In this document: positions 1 through 12,060 of the stretch, piece after piece | How positions within the stretch are numbered: the first letter of the stretch is position 1 | How the letters are laid out: every line of letters begins with the position of its first letter | NCBI GenBank assembly: GCA_013396915.1 | Contig: VWZL01000011.1 | Coordinates: forward strand, 93,401 to 157,400 | Length of the DNA: 64,000 bases | Source of the DNA: Stercorarius parasiticus | Lineage: Eukaryota; Chordata; Aves; Charadriiformes; Stercorariidae | Direction: 5' to 3' | Made by a program: the position numbers and the translations under genes | Notes under the pieces: model-generated | What the model saw: only the letters and a program-made list of their open reading frames with translations | What the model was told of the DNA's origin: nothing | The model's database searches: none

Positions 1-896
1 GTGAGAGTAGGTGTACCTATAAGGTGCATAATTATTTATTTTTTTAAAATCTCTTTCCCTTTCCTAAACTTCTATTTTGAGCATAAAAATGTTATTTAAT
101 TTTTATCCTGGACTTTTCTAGGAACTAAAAATTATTTCATGCTGTACATATTTCCTTAGGAATACAATTTCTCAGGCAATGATGAATTCCTAAATGGAGT
201 ATGTCTCTCTCTGAGCGAAACACTCAACAGAAAGTGGGGATCCTCAGTGGGGGCACCTGCCCACAGAGCTGGAGAGGCCTTTCTGGGGCTAGTAACATGA
301 CTAGAGACTAGAAAGGGAACGCTCCCATGAACAAAGAGATGTTTGGTTCAAATCCAGTAAGAAAGTGTAAGGGGTTTCCTCAGAGCTGTGGTATTCCTTT
401 TATTAACTTGGACCTTACTTTACAAATACAGTCTAAAAACTGTAAATCAGGATTCTGGACATGTATTTTCTGTATTAATATGATTTCATATTTGAATTGT
501 CCCCTTTGTAATGTGTCTGATTTGCATCATTTGTTTTCACCAACCAAAAACCTTTTACTTGGAATAGAATGATTTACATTACTTGATTTCACCTGATTTT
601 ATTTATTTTATTCTCTAGCATATTATAATTAACTATAATGAAGTTTACTGTTTATTTTACATTGGTTGTCTAGAGTAAAGGGTGATAGTTAATGATTACA
701 CTATCCACTTATAGACGCCAGAATAACTGTAATGGATTTTTACAGCATTATACCACTTTACATGGGCTGATGATCGAGCCCCTTTTTTATCATGTTCTTG
801 CTGACAGTAATTCAGCTGTGAGCCAAAACACTGATCCTAGCACAACTAGGAAGGCATCTGGACAGTGATTGCATGTGGTTGCGTACAATCACTTAT
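1..896. other. Unannotated AT-rich non-coding stretch
   Basis: No recognisable gene, RNA or repeat is visible in this stretch. It is AT-rich with scattered stops in all frames. The one open frame of note (327-572, +) is cysteine-rich with no recognisable domain and no convincing splice context, so I treat it as chance. Confidence 0.6.
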
Positions 897-1177
897 ATAT
901 GTGTACTGGTTTGGGCTGGGATACAGTTAATTTTCTCTGTAGTAGCTTTTATGGTGCTATATTTTGGATTTGTGATGAAAACAGTTTTGGTAACAGAGGG
1001 ATATTTTAGTTACTGCTAAACAGAGCTTACACAACATCAAGGTTTTTTCTGCTTCTCACACCGCCCCACCAGTGAGTAGGCGGGAGGTGCACAACAAGTT
1101 GGGAGGAGACACAGCTGGGGCAGCTGACCCCAAATGACCAAAGAGATATTCCATACCATATGATGCCACTTTCAGCA

Positions 1178-1184
1178 ATAAAAG
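1178..1184 (+). promoter_or_regulatory. TATA-like box in the solo LTR
   Basis: ATAAAAG lies in the middle of the LTR, about 180 bp before the ATTAAA signal, a plausible U3/R arrangement. Activity is inferred only. The overlapping AATAAA at 1177-1182 could instead be read as a polyadenylation hexamer. Confidence 0.35.
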
Positions 1185-1361
1185 CTGAGGGGAAGAAGGA
1201 GGGATGGGGGGACGTTTGGAGTGATGGTTTTTGTCTTCCCAAGTAACTGTTACGCGTGATGGAGCCCTGCTTTCCTGGCGAAGGCTGAACACCTGCCTGC
1301 TGGTGGGAAGTAGTGAACTCCTTATTTTTCTTCGCTTGTGCATGCAGCTTTTGCTTTACTT

Positions 1362-1367
1362 ATTAAA
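1362..1367 (+). terminator. Polyadenylation signal (ATTAAA) in the solo LTR
   Basis: ATTAAA is followed by a T/C-rich stretch and lies about 123 bp before the LTR end, as expected for the R/U5 part of an LTR. It could end or alter host transcripts if this were inside a gene, but no host gene is visible here. Confidence 0.4.
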
Positions 1368-2178
1368 CTGTCTTTACCTCAACCCATGAGTTTCCTCACT
1401 TTTACCCTTCTGATTCTCCCCCATCCCAGTGGGGGCAGTGAGCAAGCAACTGTGTGGTGCTTAGGTGCCTACTTGGGTTAAACCATGACAATATGTTGAC
1501 ATTGTCTTGAGTATATCATGCTGTCACTCATGTTGTTTACACAGACTTTGCAGAAGTCTAGAAGCTTACCCAACACAGCAGGAAAAAATTAATAAAAGGT
1601 TTTCCGACCAATATGAGAGGAAGCAAGGTATTTCTAAAAAGCAAAATACAGGTTTGTGTGGCGGTACCTTTGAATCGGGTAACACTGCTAACCGCATGAA
1701 GTAGCAAACTCACTTTTTGCAACGTTCTGCTGTGGCTTATTTATCCTGCTTGTTTACAAGTTCAGTAATATGGCTCTCCCGTTTTAAAGCACGTATGTTC
1801 AATGCTAGTTTGAATCTAATCTTGAATGCTAGTCTTGCATCATATCAGCCCCCAAAGGCTTCAAATGCACTTGTCCATGACAGTTATTTGTGAATGAAGC
1901 AAGTAATGTAACATGAGGGAAATTAAAATACATGGTCTCAAGCCTCACCTGACTTTTGCCACTAGGAAAGTTAGTGCTTAGAACTGATAAGACTGCTGTG
2001 ATTTTTTGAAATGGTGGTACTGCTGTGAATTAGGAATAAAGTCTTGTTACAAGATGATGTGCTTTTGGTGACTTTCTTTTCCATAATCAAGTGACAAAGT
2101 AGTAGTGGTATTTAAGGCTATGGAGAAGACATTTACGGTTATACTCATATTTACAGTGATATCTTTTTAAAGTTTCTT

Positions 2179-2217
2179 CTGATAGAATGATGTTCCATTC
2201 CCTGATAGAATGATGTT
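2179..2217. repeat. Short direct duplication (16 bp, period 23)
   Basis: CTGATAGAATGATGTT occurs at 2179-2194 and again at 2202-2217. Two near-adjacent identical copies point to a local replication-slippage duplication. Confidence 0.7.
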
Positions 2218-5041
2218 ACATTGTGTAACAATGTATAGGCTATTTAAATTCAATTTCTCCACCCTCTTTCTTATTCTCCTTTGAAATGCTACCACATAGC
2301 CCTTTGCACACAGTATACCCAGGGTTACTGTAATTACTTTTCAGGTTGTCAGCAAGATGAGCAGATCAGAGTCAGTGTTTTCGCTTTCTGTCTTCCTCAT
2401 ATTAGAAACTGGTGTTGCTTTTTGGGCTCAGGTGGAAAACATACTGCACCAAATGTAGAGCTGCCATGAGAAAATTGCTTTTCTTTTGACTTCATTGGTA
2501 TTTTTCTACCCTCACATTTTAGGAACAAAAAAGAATTGTGATTCTGAGCTATATTTTTCTCCTTTTGATGATACCCTTCACTCAAGGCTTTGGCTAAATG
2601 CCAATATATAGTCCTATAGCTGACATATTAGCTAGGTTTCTCTTAATTTTATTTTTAATCAAGCAACATATATTTCTGTCTTATGACTACTTTCTATCAC
2701 TTACTGTGGCTGTATCAAAGAAGTCACCTTTATCTTTCTCTTTATTGTCCTGATAAAAACAATGTTTTTCTTCTTTATTGTGAATGTGGATAGAATATAG
2801 CTGATTCTGTTTCCTTGCTGTTGGAGAAATATTGACTTCATTTTGGTCTTCATGTCATTTACTGGCCAGTAATACTGAAACAAATCACCTAACTAAAGAA
2901 TCCCCAACAGACTGACTTCAAAAGGATATCTAAAAGAATAAAGATGAAAGACTGATATAGATGCATTAAAAGCAAAAACATGCCCCCTTCTACTTCCAAA
3001 AAATGAACTAAAAGAAGCAAATAAAGCCCTAAGCCAAACCCAGGTTCTTATTGTGTAGACTAATGTTCTACTAGTAATACTATTTTGAAAGATCATTAGG
3101 ATAATTTCTTAAAAGCTTTTTTTACAATAAGCAGAGATGACAACTGGCAAGATGATAATCAGAGTTGGAAGGATCACACACCCGTAAGTTAGCCGTGCCC
3201 TCTCCTGACCTGCCATAATCTGTCACAACCACTTTTCTCCACTCCAAACATTGCTGCACTAAGGTGTGCAGAACATGAACAGCAACTGCACAACTTGTAA
3301 ATCAGCTAGGTAGACAAGATGAAAGGGATCTTTGCAATACAAAAGGTTAACATAATCCACAGGTCCAAGATTTATTTCCCAGCTCAATAAAATTCAACTT
3401 AGAATTCAACTTCTGTTCTTAGCGTTAAGCATAAGAATTAAAAGTAATATTCACCTTGAACTTCCACATTAAAATTTCATATCATAAAACAGATGCAACC
3501 AGAATGTGTAGAACTTCAGATATATTCGGTTACAAGTCTTTCCTTCTTGGGTTCTTTTCCAGAACTTTGTAATTATTTTTTTTCTTCTTCTGCCCTGTCT
3601 GGCCCTGTGAATAGATAAGGGAATAAGTAATTTAAGAGAACAGACAAATAGACACACTACCTGTGAAAATATCTCAGAATTTTGCAAAGAAAGTTAGAAA
3701 ATAAAAGAAAACATGTCGTGTTGAATGAGCTACTACAAATAGGGGATGCAGAGATTAGTAAATACAGCCTCAAATTTGAAAAAAAATTTCAGAATGCATG
3801 GATCTTGGCACGCTTTTCATGCTATAATACTGACTATTTCAATTCTAATAATATTGCAGTAATATTGCAGTCTGTTATGAACTGCTCACTTGTCTTCACA
3901 TCTTCTAACTTGATAAATACTAGAAAACAGCAAAGGGTCAGTTTTGGCTTCCTTGTTCTTTATTTTAATCAGAGAAACTATTGGTAGAACAAGCTCCTAG
4001 TAAATTTGAACAAAAGACCTTATCTGCAACATCAATATTGTATTGATCTCTGGTGCACACGTACGAAAAACATGACTGTAACTGTTATTGTTTTTCTCTA
4101 TTTTTCTTTATTGTTTGTTAGAAAGACATTATGTTTTTGAAGATGGAACAGAGCTTTAAAGGTCATATGTGCACCTACATTTTATCAAAGTATAGAAATA
4201 CTTGAAAACTGTTTGAATTCTGTGCTCTTTCTTAAAATAATGAAATATACTTTGTGTTTAAAAAATTTTTTTCTGTTCTTTTTTGTATCTTTGCACATGT
4301 TAAAATGACACCAACCATATAAAGTTTCAATGGATATTGAAAGGTGGTTAGCTGGTGCAAATGAAAAGGGGGCAACAGAAAAAATAACAGAAACCATCAG
4401 AAAACGACAAAATTTCCCTGCGTTTTTGTATATGTAATAATAAATATTTTAATTGCTATTATTGGACATCTGTGACTGTCATTCTCATTTAAAGCCTAGG
4501 CAAAGCATGGAGAATCAATAAAGCCATTGTGTATGATTGTACTGTGCTAAGATTTTGTACTCTCTGTGGTTTTCCCTACAAAGAAAATGCAGGCCCAGAC
4601 CCTACTTAAGTTGGGTTAGGTCTCATCTTGACACAAAGAAGAATCATAAAATGTATGCTTCTCTTCCCAGATTAAAATGGGGAGCATAATTTACATTAGC
4701 TAATGAAAGTTTTCTTCCTGATTCATTGGAGTTTACATCAGCTAAATAAAATTCTGACACTTAATTTTGAGCTGCACACAGAGATCCTTTCTATAGACAT
4801 CAAAAAGAGATGTGAATCTTCAGGCAACTATTCTTGCCATCATAAGGCAGATGTCACACGGAAATGTCCTTCCAGTAACTTTGAAATGTATACTTTAGAT
4901 TAGACGCTTGCTCTTTAGAAGAATAGATTAGGTGAGGCAAATGCTAACCATCAAAAGCCTCTTTCAGCAAATCTCCCACTTTTATATTTAATTACACATC
5001 TAAGGATGTCACAATATAAGAAAGAAAGTGCAAACAAATTG

Positions 5042-5057
5042 AAAAAAAAAAAAAAAA
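5042..5057 (+). repeat. A16 homopolymer
   Basis: Sixteen consecutive A. There is no upstream processed-transcript homology or polyadenylation hexamer that would make it a retrocopy tail, so I call it a simple repeat. Confidence 0.7.
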
Positions 5058-7307
5058 GAAGGAGCAGTGGAAGCCAGGAGAATGACATCATCTTTGTACT
5101 TGCATTATTCATAATTTGTTTGGAACAGTACATACCTGCAGTTCCTATTAACATCTGAGCCACTTTGGTATCCTGGTGAGGACAGAGAAATATGCAAGAC
5201 TTAGGGAACAGACCAATGAGGAATCTCAAAAACACAAATGACTGGTACTTATTTCTCCTAACCATCATCCAATTATCGGCATCTCTTCACCATTATTTCT
5301 GTAATATCTTTACTGACACTGGAAGTGGTTTTAAACACTGAAAAAAACATGTAAAACTTTTACTTGATATTCAAAAGGTTAAATGAATTGAAAATAGCCA
5401 CATTTTAAAAATTGTTGAAAGAGTAAAACATACTCCTGTCAATAGCAAAATAAATGAAGATGTGTTTTCTATGGTTCGGAACTTGAGAATATATTCTATC
5501 CAATAAAGTAAAACCTCTGACTAATGCCCTTCTTGTATTTGGAGTGTTGGTGACTTCTGTGTGTTATATCTAATGACAAACAGAAATACACTGAGCTTTT
5601 CCATCAAGGGTCATGGGTAATTTCTCTTAATTTTCATCAGGGCATTTATTTTCACATTACCACACAGTGTCTTTGGGATAAAAGCCTTATGGCAAAACAT
5701 GAATAAAATTGCCTATGGACTAGATAAAAATAGACTGAAATAGTTAAATAGACTCCATTGTTAAATGGAATCCTGTTAAAATTGCTTTTACTGTATCAGG
5801 GCTTAGTGTTCACAGCTACTGACCTTCACGCAATCATTCACTATGGCTGAATATTGATTTTAGAGACAACTGCTTTCAAAAATTCAAGGAGAATGAACAC
5901 AATTTGATATAACATCAGGGTGGGAGACTAAAGTAAGAAAAAAGAAAATCTTCATATATTAGTTGTGGGTATGGCTGCATCATAAACCAGGATGTAGAAA
6001 AAGAGGGTCAATGCAGTTGCAACTGTACAATATTTTATGTAAGGCACAGTACCCTCTGCATTGTTTTAGCTCTTTTATGTCCTCTGACCTCTTAAATTCA
6101 TTTGCTCATACTGCCCATCCAGCTGCATGAATGTTATTGTGGAGCAAACCTCAAAGCACATCCTAACAGAAACTGGTTCACTCAGAAGTCACATTGCCAA
6201 TAGTCACACCACAACGTTGTAAAGAAATATCAAAGCTAGGATGAACCAGTCCTTGACAATTTTCCAGAATATTTACTAGCCCTACTGCACTCCATGATTG
6301 ACAGGAGGGCTGCAGCCAAAAAACACCAACAGATTAATAATAGAGAATGCACCAGAATAAAATGAGTGACATAAACTATTAAAAGAAGATGTTAGAAGAC
6401 CTGATACCATGACAAATTCTAAAACCTGACTGTAAGTTAATTAAAGCATCATCACATTGAAAAATGTGCTTGTTAGAAAAGAGGCTAAAAGTAGATGCAT
6501 CATCAGAAGAAAGATTTCTTTGCATGTGGGGTGCAATTTTATGCATGTGATTTGCACCTTCACAAACTAGTTACATCTTGTCATCTCATGGTCCAATTAT
6601 GTTCTGTTTTCTCTTAAGTAGCTATCTTTGTACTACTCTTAGTGTAGATGTCCTGCCAATATGTATTACTTTGTAAGGGTTTCTTTTAAATTAGAACAAA
6701 GCTGAACCTAAAAAATTCCTCTCTAGAAAGGTAATTGTACTGTATGGAAAGAAATGGAGGGGGAAAAGGAGGAAAAATAAAATGGCATGGCCAGATCTTT
6801 GTTTATGAGAACATTTTCGCATCAGCTGTCTGTGGAAATATAATTTCCATTTTGCCTTAAAAATCAGTCAGACAACATTGCTTAACACATATTATTCCTT
6901 GTCAAACATTTCACTGATGCTTCATTCTATAGACAGCTTAATAAAAGGTATTTCACCCCTAGCATGTTGCAGAAGTTGTGTGTCATTTTCTTTCCATTTC
7001 AGATGACATTTGTGGAAGCAAGAGACCCAGATACCTTATACGTAGCACCACTACTAGGATTGTTAACTCCTTTCTTGCTGCCTACTTTACAGCACAGAGT
7101 GAAAGGAAATTGTGCACAATTTTTTCTCTTGTGAAGATCATTTAAGATAGCTGAACTGGTCTTAACAGGCAGTGATATATAACAGATAAGAAAGTTGCAG
7201 ACTTTTCTCCCCCTTCTGAGGGTGGTTTGGAGAGCCTCAAGACTCGAAGGACTTATTAAAGGGTTGTCATGTTCCTTTACATACGATTTTTTAAACTACC
7301 ATATATT

Positions 7308-7769
7308 CTGGACCATGTCCAGAGAAGGGAAATGAGACTGGTGAGGGGTCTAGAGCACAAGTCTGATGAGGAGCAGCTGAGGGAAATGGATTTTTTTAGC
7401 CTGGAGAAAAGGAAGATGAAGGGAGACCTTATCCCTTTCTACAACTACCTGAAAGGAGGCTGTAGCTGGTGGCGGTCGGTCTCTTCTCACAAGTAACAAG
7501 TGATAGGATGAGAGGAAATGGCCTCAAGTTGCACAAGGGAGGTTTAAGGTGGATACTAGGAAAAATTTCGTCACCAACAAGGTTATCAAACATTGGAAGA
7601 GGCTGCCCAAGGAAGTGGTTGAATCACCATTCCTGGATGTATTTAAAAGACATGTAGGTGTGATGCTTAGTGACATGGTTTAGTGGTGGTTTTGGCAATG
7701 TTAGGTTTACAGTTGGACTCAATGATCTTAAAGGTCCCTTCCAACCTAAAAAACTCTATGATTCTATAA
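7308..7769 (+). mobile_element. CR1 LINE, 5'-truncated 3' end, plus strand
   Basis: This is the last 462 bp or so of a CR1 retrotransposon. In frame at the start are remnants of the ORF2 C-terminus: [20 protein letters not shown] followed by [14 protein letters not shown]. The reading frame shifts near 7470 and again after about 7540, where GNGLKLHKGG and then the (H/N)W..LPKEVVESP-type end appear in other frames. The 3' end has the family hallmark GGACTCAATGATCTTAAAGG and the tail CTATGATTCTATAAA. No retrotransposition activity is possible: the reverse transcriptase and endonuclease are absent and the remnant is frameshifted. Confidence 0.93.
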
Positions 7770-7984
7770 ATCAAACTGTATATACATAGTGTTTTATTTA
7801 TAATCTTGATAAACTACGTATTTCCAGTCACATTTGAAAACTAATTGTAAGAGTGTTTGGAAGCTCAGAGGAAAATCCTTCATTAAGATTATCCAAGGAA
7901 GGGCCTTTTCACTGCAAAGGGCATAATAAGTAAAGGGGGAAGCAAAAAAACCTCCAAAAACACACAGATACAGACAAACCTAAT
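7770..7984. other. Spacer between CR1 and GC-rich repeat block
   Basis: AT-rich DNA with an A-rich part near 7940-7980. Nothing recognisable. Confidence 0.5.
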
Positions 7985-9060
7985 AGATGATGGGTAACGA
8001 AGACAATGCCAAAGACCAAATGTCTCCAGTCACTAGTTGAGGAGCCATTAAGAAACTCCAGGCACAGATCTGGAGAAGGTCAACCTGGACTTTGTAACTG
8101 GTAAGACGGAGGAAACAGGAAGAAGATGAGGATTTGGCATATTCGAAGTGTGGGCTCCCTGGGCCTGTGGTGTCAACAACTGAACGGAGCAGGATCTCAG
8201 TGCTAGACACTGGAGCAGATGGGGGTCTTGGCCCAGCCATTGGAGTGGGAATGGAGTATGTCCCAAGTGTCAGCTGCTGGGAGAAACTGGGATGAGTGAG
8301 TGACTGGAGTGGAACCATGGGTTACAGCCCATGTGCTGGATGCTGGTGGGGGTGTGAGCGGTCGGTATCTTCCCCAAACATGGCATGTGTCAGGTAGTAT
8401 GTGTAGTTCACTCAAAAACCTCAAGCTGGACCAGGGACAAGTAGGACGCCCTGGGTCTAGCAGGGATATCAGTCAGGCAGAGGTCTGTGCTGGTATTTGA
8501 GGGAGGCCTGTGATTATGGGCTGCCTGTGAAATGAGTGTGTAAGCGTGTGCGTGTTTGCTAACAAGCATCAAGCTGAACCATCTGGTGAGTAGGGGAAAG
8601 AGACCCAGGATCTGGTCAGGTACGTTGGACAGGCAAAAGAGCCATGCTGGTACTTGAAGGATCCATGAATGAATGTGCTGGAGAGTGTCGTGTGTGTGCC
8701 TTCACTAGTGGCCATCAGTACAGACCAGCCAAAGAGGAGATGGGCCTGTCTGTGCCTATGTTTTATGTCAGTCCTGTATGTGGGTGCTGTTGAAGGCAGC
8801 ACTCATTCTGTCTGTGGCTGGCTGTGTAGCTGGAGTGTCCTCTGTGTGTGTGTGTGCCTGAGATATGCTCTCAGCCTCGCTACCAGTTGGACTTCTAAAC
8901 AGGAAAACAGCTGATGCATCCCTCTGCCTGGGATGGAGACCCCATGTGCCCCAGGTGTCCCATTCTGGGCTTCAGTGGCCAGGCAGGAGAAGCCCCCAGC
9001 CCCAGAGCTTCTGGAGGAAGCAGCCCTCATCAGTAAACACTAACGTGCTGTCAAAGTATG
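7985..9060. repeat. GC-rich, internally repetitive block, probably transposon-derived
   Basis: About 1.07 kb of clearly higher GC than its surroundings, with sharp composition changes at both edges. Two diverged tandem units of about 150 bp can be aligned by eye, roughly 8401-8544 and 8545-8700. Both carry CAAGCTG(G/A)ACCA, then a GTAGG/GAGTAGGGG box, then a CCCTGGGTCT / CCCAGGATCTGG box, then a GT(C)AGG...GGCA(G/A)A(A/G)G box and TGCTGGTA(T/C)TTGA(G/A)GGA. A GT-rich part ends each unit, and a (GT)n run occurs near 8843-8855. Several overlapping open frames on both strands (77-112 codons) come from the high GC and show no domain. It resembles LTR or retroviral-internal sequence in texture, but I could not find TG...CA ends or target duplications, so the class is open. 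Confidence 0.55.
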
Positions 9061-10420
9061 CTTGAAGCTATTCTACTTTTTGCTTTCCAGCAGCAAAAGA
9101 TATCACGGTCCTCGATCTTTAAAAACTAATTATGTGTTTAATACTTTGTGTACAATTTTTATTATTTTGACTCCTTCATAGATTCTTGGGTTTTTCATCT
9201 TATTTCTTCAGAGAAACTTCTGAAGTTTCCCATCCCTTCATTCCTACAATATACAATAGATGCTCTTTTGTATACTTTAGCAACATTACTCCTTTTCCCC
9301 TCATAAACTTGCCTGCTTCCATTATGTCTTTCCATTTTGGGCTCTGATTCTACCTTAAGCAGAAATGATTATTCTCTTCCTCCCAAGATCTTGCCTTACT
9401 TTCCATAACATGGTGTTTTCCTGGTTCTCCTCCTAACTTTTTAATGGTTAATTAGGAAGGTACATAGTGGGCCTCTTCCTTGACAAATATTTGCAAACAT
9501 CTCTAGATATTTTAGAAAACATGAACTACTCCGATCAACTCTATTATCTTCTTCTTTGTCCTTTTTCTCTCCCCTGGGAGCCTTATAAAAATTGTGTGAA
9601 ATAGAGTTTTTTGCGGTACAGCTCCATTAAGTATGTGGAGGAGACCTCCATGTATGCTTGAAAGCCTGCGGCTCATGCCTTTGGAAATAAATCCAGCTCC
9701 CTGCTAAAGAATGATGATGGAGAAATTCACTGAAGAAGAATTTATAACGATTTCCTCCCTTCAAGGTCTGACCACAAGTGAGAATGAGGTGGACCAATTA
9801 CAATAGCATAATAATAGCAATGTAATTTGCTATGTTTCAAGGAATTGACAAAACCAAAAAGGCTTAGAAAGTCAAGAGAAGATGAAAACTGTTACTTGTC
9901 CTGTGTGATAACTGACTAGACAGCAGTTGTTTGTGAGAAAATATTCCCTGTAACTGTTACTTACAACAAATTCATATTTCTATCTATAAAATAATGGGCA
10001 TAACATAGCTGTTAACGGAAAGTACCATTAGGTGGATCTCATTTAAATGGAAAATGAATTATTCTACGTAACATATGTACTATAAATCTCTATATGTATA
10101 GGAAGTTATTCAGATACATAAAATAACAAGAAACAGTCAGTAATAGATATAACATAAAATGAAAATGCATAAGATGCAGAATGAAACAGGAAGTGATAAG
10201 TTTAGATTTACAAGACTTTTTAAACAACAAATATGAAAATACCATAAAAAATATTCAATAACACTGACAAAGTCCCTGAGTTTTGCTGAAATTACTCTTT
10301 AAAGCCTTTGAAAAGTCAGGGTTTAAAAAGAAATTGAATCCATCCCACTCCTATGACAAAAGCTTCATAGATATTGACAAGCAGAATCAGAACCCAGAAG
10401 TCTGATTCTTATTTCTGATT

Positions 10421-10477
10421 CGTTTGTTTGGTTGGTTTTGTTTTGTTGTTGTTGTTGGTTTGGTTTGGTTTGTTTTT
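10421..10477 (+). repeat. (GTTTG/GTT)n low-complexity tract
   Basis: Irregular runs of GTTTG, GGTTG and GTT form a strand-asymmetric G/T tract of about 57 bp. Simple repeat. Confidence 0.8.
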
Positions 10478-11167
10478 CTGGATTCCATACCAGTCTCTTC
10501 GTAACTTTATTGATTTACAATAAAAAGATTGCGTTCAAAAAATATATTTGAATTGCAGTTTCTCTGTTTTTCTATGTGACCATAGTATTTGTATTGTTAC
10601 GTACTTGATTTGATTTCATGAACGTCATTTTCCATTTGCAAAATTGCTAAACTCTCAGCAGCATCCTTTGAAGAACAAAAGCAAGGAAATGACAAAAAGG
10701 AGCTAATGATAGGAATGATGTGGCATTTTAGAGGAAGGTCTCAGTCAAACTGTCATATTTTCATTGTCATTATTTATTTACATGTCTGTAGTGTTCAGAG
10801 GTCTCAAGCCATATCAAAACCCAGCAGTGCCAAGGATACTGCACTACAGCCTGTTCTCACGAGAACTTAAAATTGTAGTAGTCAAAAGACAGGATAAAGA
10901 GAGAGTGGATTCATCCACAGAGATCTGAATCTGAAAATAAAAAAGAAGGTTTTCTTACCGTGCAAATATAGGCATCTTGGATGACATGAACATCTCTAAA
11001 TGTAGTACTTTGCCCCTACACATCCTGGGAATGATCCAAGTAATGTAGTGTGACCTGGGCCCACACAGCTTGCATCTACCTCTGCCTCGAGTGGAGGGGT
11101 GCATTAATAATACAGGGCACCTGTCTCAGGTCTTGTCTAGCTCCCACATGGTGCTCTGTGGCTCACA

Positions 11168-11190
11168 CACAAAATAACTATTATTTTGTG
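11168..11190. repeat. Perfect 10-bp hairpin in a CA-repeat context
   Basis: Left arm CACAAAATAA (11168-11177), loop CTA, right arm TTATTTTGTG (11181-11190). It is followed by CACACACACAAAATAACTA, a partial repeat of the left arm. It probably arose from microsatellite slippage with foldback; no function is suggested. Confidence 0.75.
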
Positions 11191-12025
11191 CACACACACA
11201 AAATAACTACTATTGGGTGCTTTTTCTTGTTCAAAGTGTTGTAGTAATTCATTATGAATTTGCTGAATCCAGGTTACAGAATGGGTTGCCTCAATTCCAA
11301 CCTGTCTGTTGCAGTCAGGCTCTTGTTACGGCCAAAAGGAGCACATTGTGCAAGCAAAGTTATCATTATGCTCGCGCTTATATTTTATACAGGAAAGGTA
11401 CTATAACCTCTCAAGATTTCTAGAATTTATTCTGCTGTTACAGTCACCTTTCTGCTGCCCCTCTGGCACTTAAGATCAATGGTTTCATTCTTGGAGAGAA
11501 GGCTATGGCAAACTTTTGGTGTCCTAGGTCCTTCATGGGGATGAGGATGATGTTGTGTTGATGGCTTCTTTACCCTGACTCCAGGATCTGCCTTGCATCA
11601 TTTTTGCTGGCATGGTTTACCCTTTATTTATTGCCTTGCAAGTCCACAGTACATCCAAATTCACATCCACATTCCCTATATATAATTTTTTACACATGCT
11701 GCATAATTGTTCGTTGTTCTCTGTTACCTCCAAAACTTGTTTTACTCAGCTCCTGATGTTGCAGTCTTTTAATGACTGGTTAATTGGACATTGATGAGTA
11801 GCTCTTAGCCCAGGAGCCACCTGATTTCAGTGGAATTACATAGGGTTATTTTCGCTCCTCTTTTTATTTTACACATTTAGCTGTGTTCAATTTTTCTCCC
11901 TTAACAGAATACTTTAAAAAATGCTTATCAGAGAATGTAGAAGCGTGCAGAGTAACATTTAAATGACTGAATCCATTTTGTCTTCTGTAGCCTTGATTTT
12001 TGAGTGAAGTCCATCTCAAAATTAG

Positions 12026-12060
12026 AAGTGTTCAGTGGCAACCCTCAGTTGTCTGAAAGC
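12026..12060 (+). repeat. 35-bp inverted-repeat arm, left
   Basis: This segment begins AAGTGTTCAGTGG and ends TGTCTGAAAGC. It is the exact reverse complement of 13390-13424, with no mismatch over 35 bp. Homology stops sharply on the inner side. On the outer side only a vague A-rich resemblance continues for about 15 bp. Chance is not a reasonable explanation at this length. Confidence 0.9.

Larger units (their letters stand above)
897..1495 (+). mobile_element. Solo LTR of an ERVL-like endogenous retrovirus with 5-bp target duplication
   Basis: The LTR proper runs 902-1490. It begins TGTACTGGTTT and ends AAACCATGACA, so it has TG...CA ends and an imperfect terminal inverted repeat (9 of 11 positions). 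It is bracketed by identical 5-bp copies of ATATG at 897-901 and 1491-1495. A 5-bp duplication favours an ERVL (class III) element over ERVK (6 bp). Internally there is an ATAAAAG box at 1178-1184 that could be the promoter TATA, and an ATTAAA polyadenylation signal at 1362-1367 followed by a pyrimidine-rich U5-like part. There is no internal retroviral gene, primer-binding site or second LTR nearby, so this is a solo LTR left by LTR-LTR recombination. The plus orientation follows from the box order. The family resemblance to a widespread avian LTR is from memory. Confidence 0.85.
1496..7307. other. Unannotated AT-rich non-coding stretch
   Basis: About 5.8 kb without a recognisable gene. All open frames are under about 105 codons and show no domain. 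Small-scale features are a 16-bp direct repeat at 2179-2194 and 2202-2217 and an A16 run at 5042-5057. The part around 6850-6955 is free of simple repeats and could be old conserved non-coding DNA, but I cannot show it. Confidence 0.6.
9061..12025. other. Unannotated AT-rich non-coding stretch
   Basis: No gene recognised. It holds a G/T low-complexity tract (10421-10477) and a short perfect hairpin (11168-11190). The region 11040-11160 is moderately GC-rich with no domain in any frame. Confidence 0.6.
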
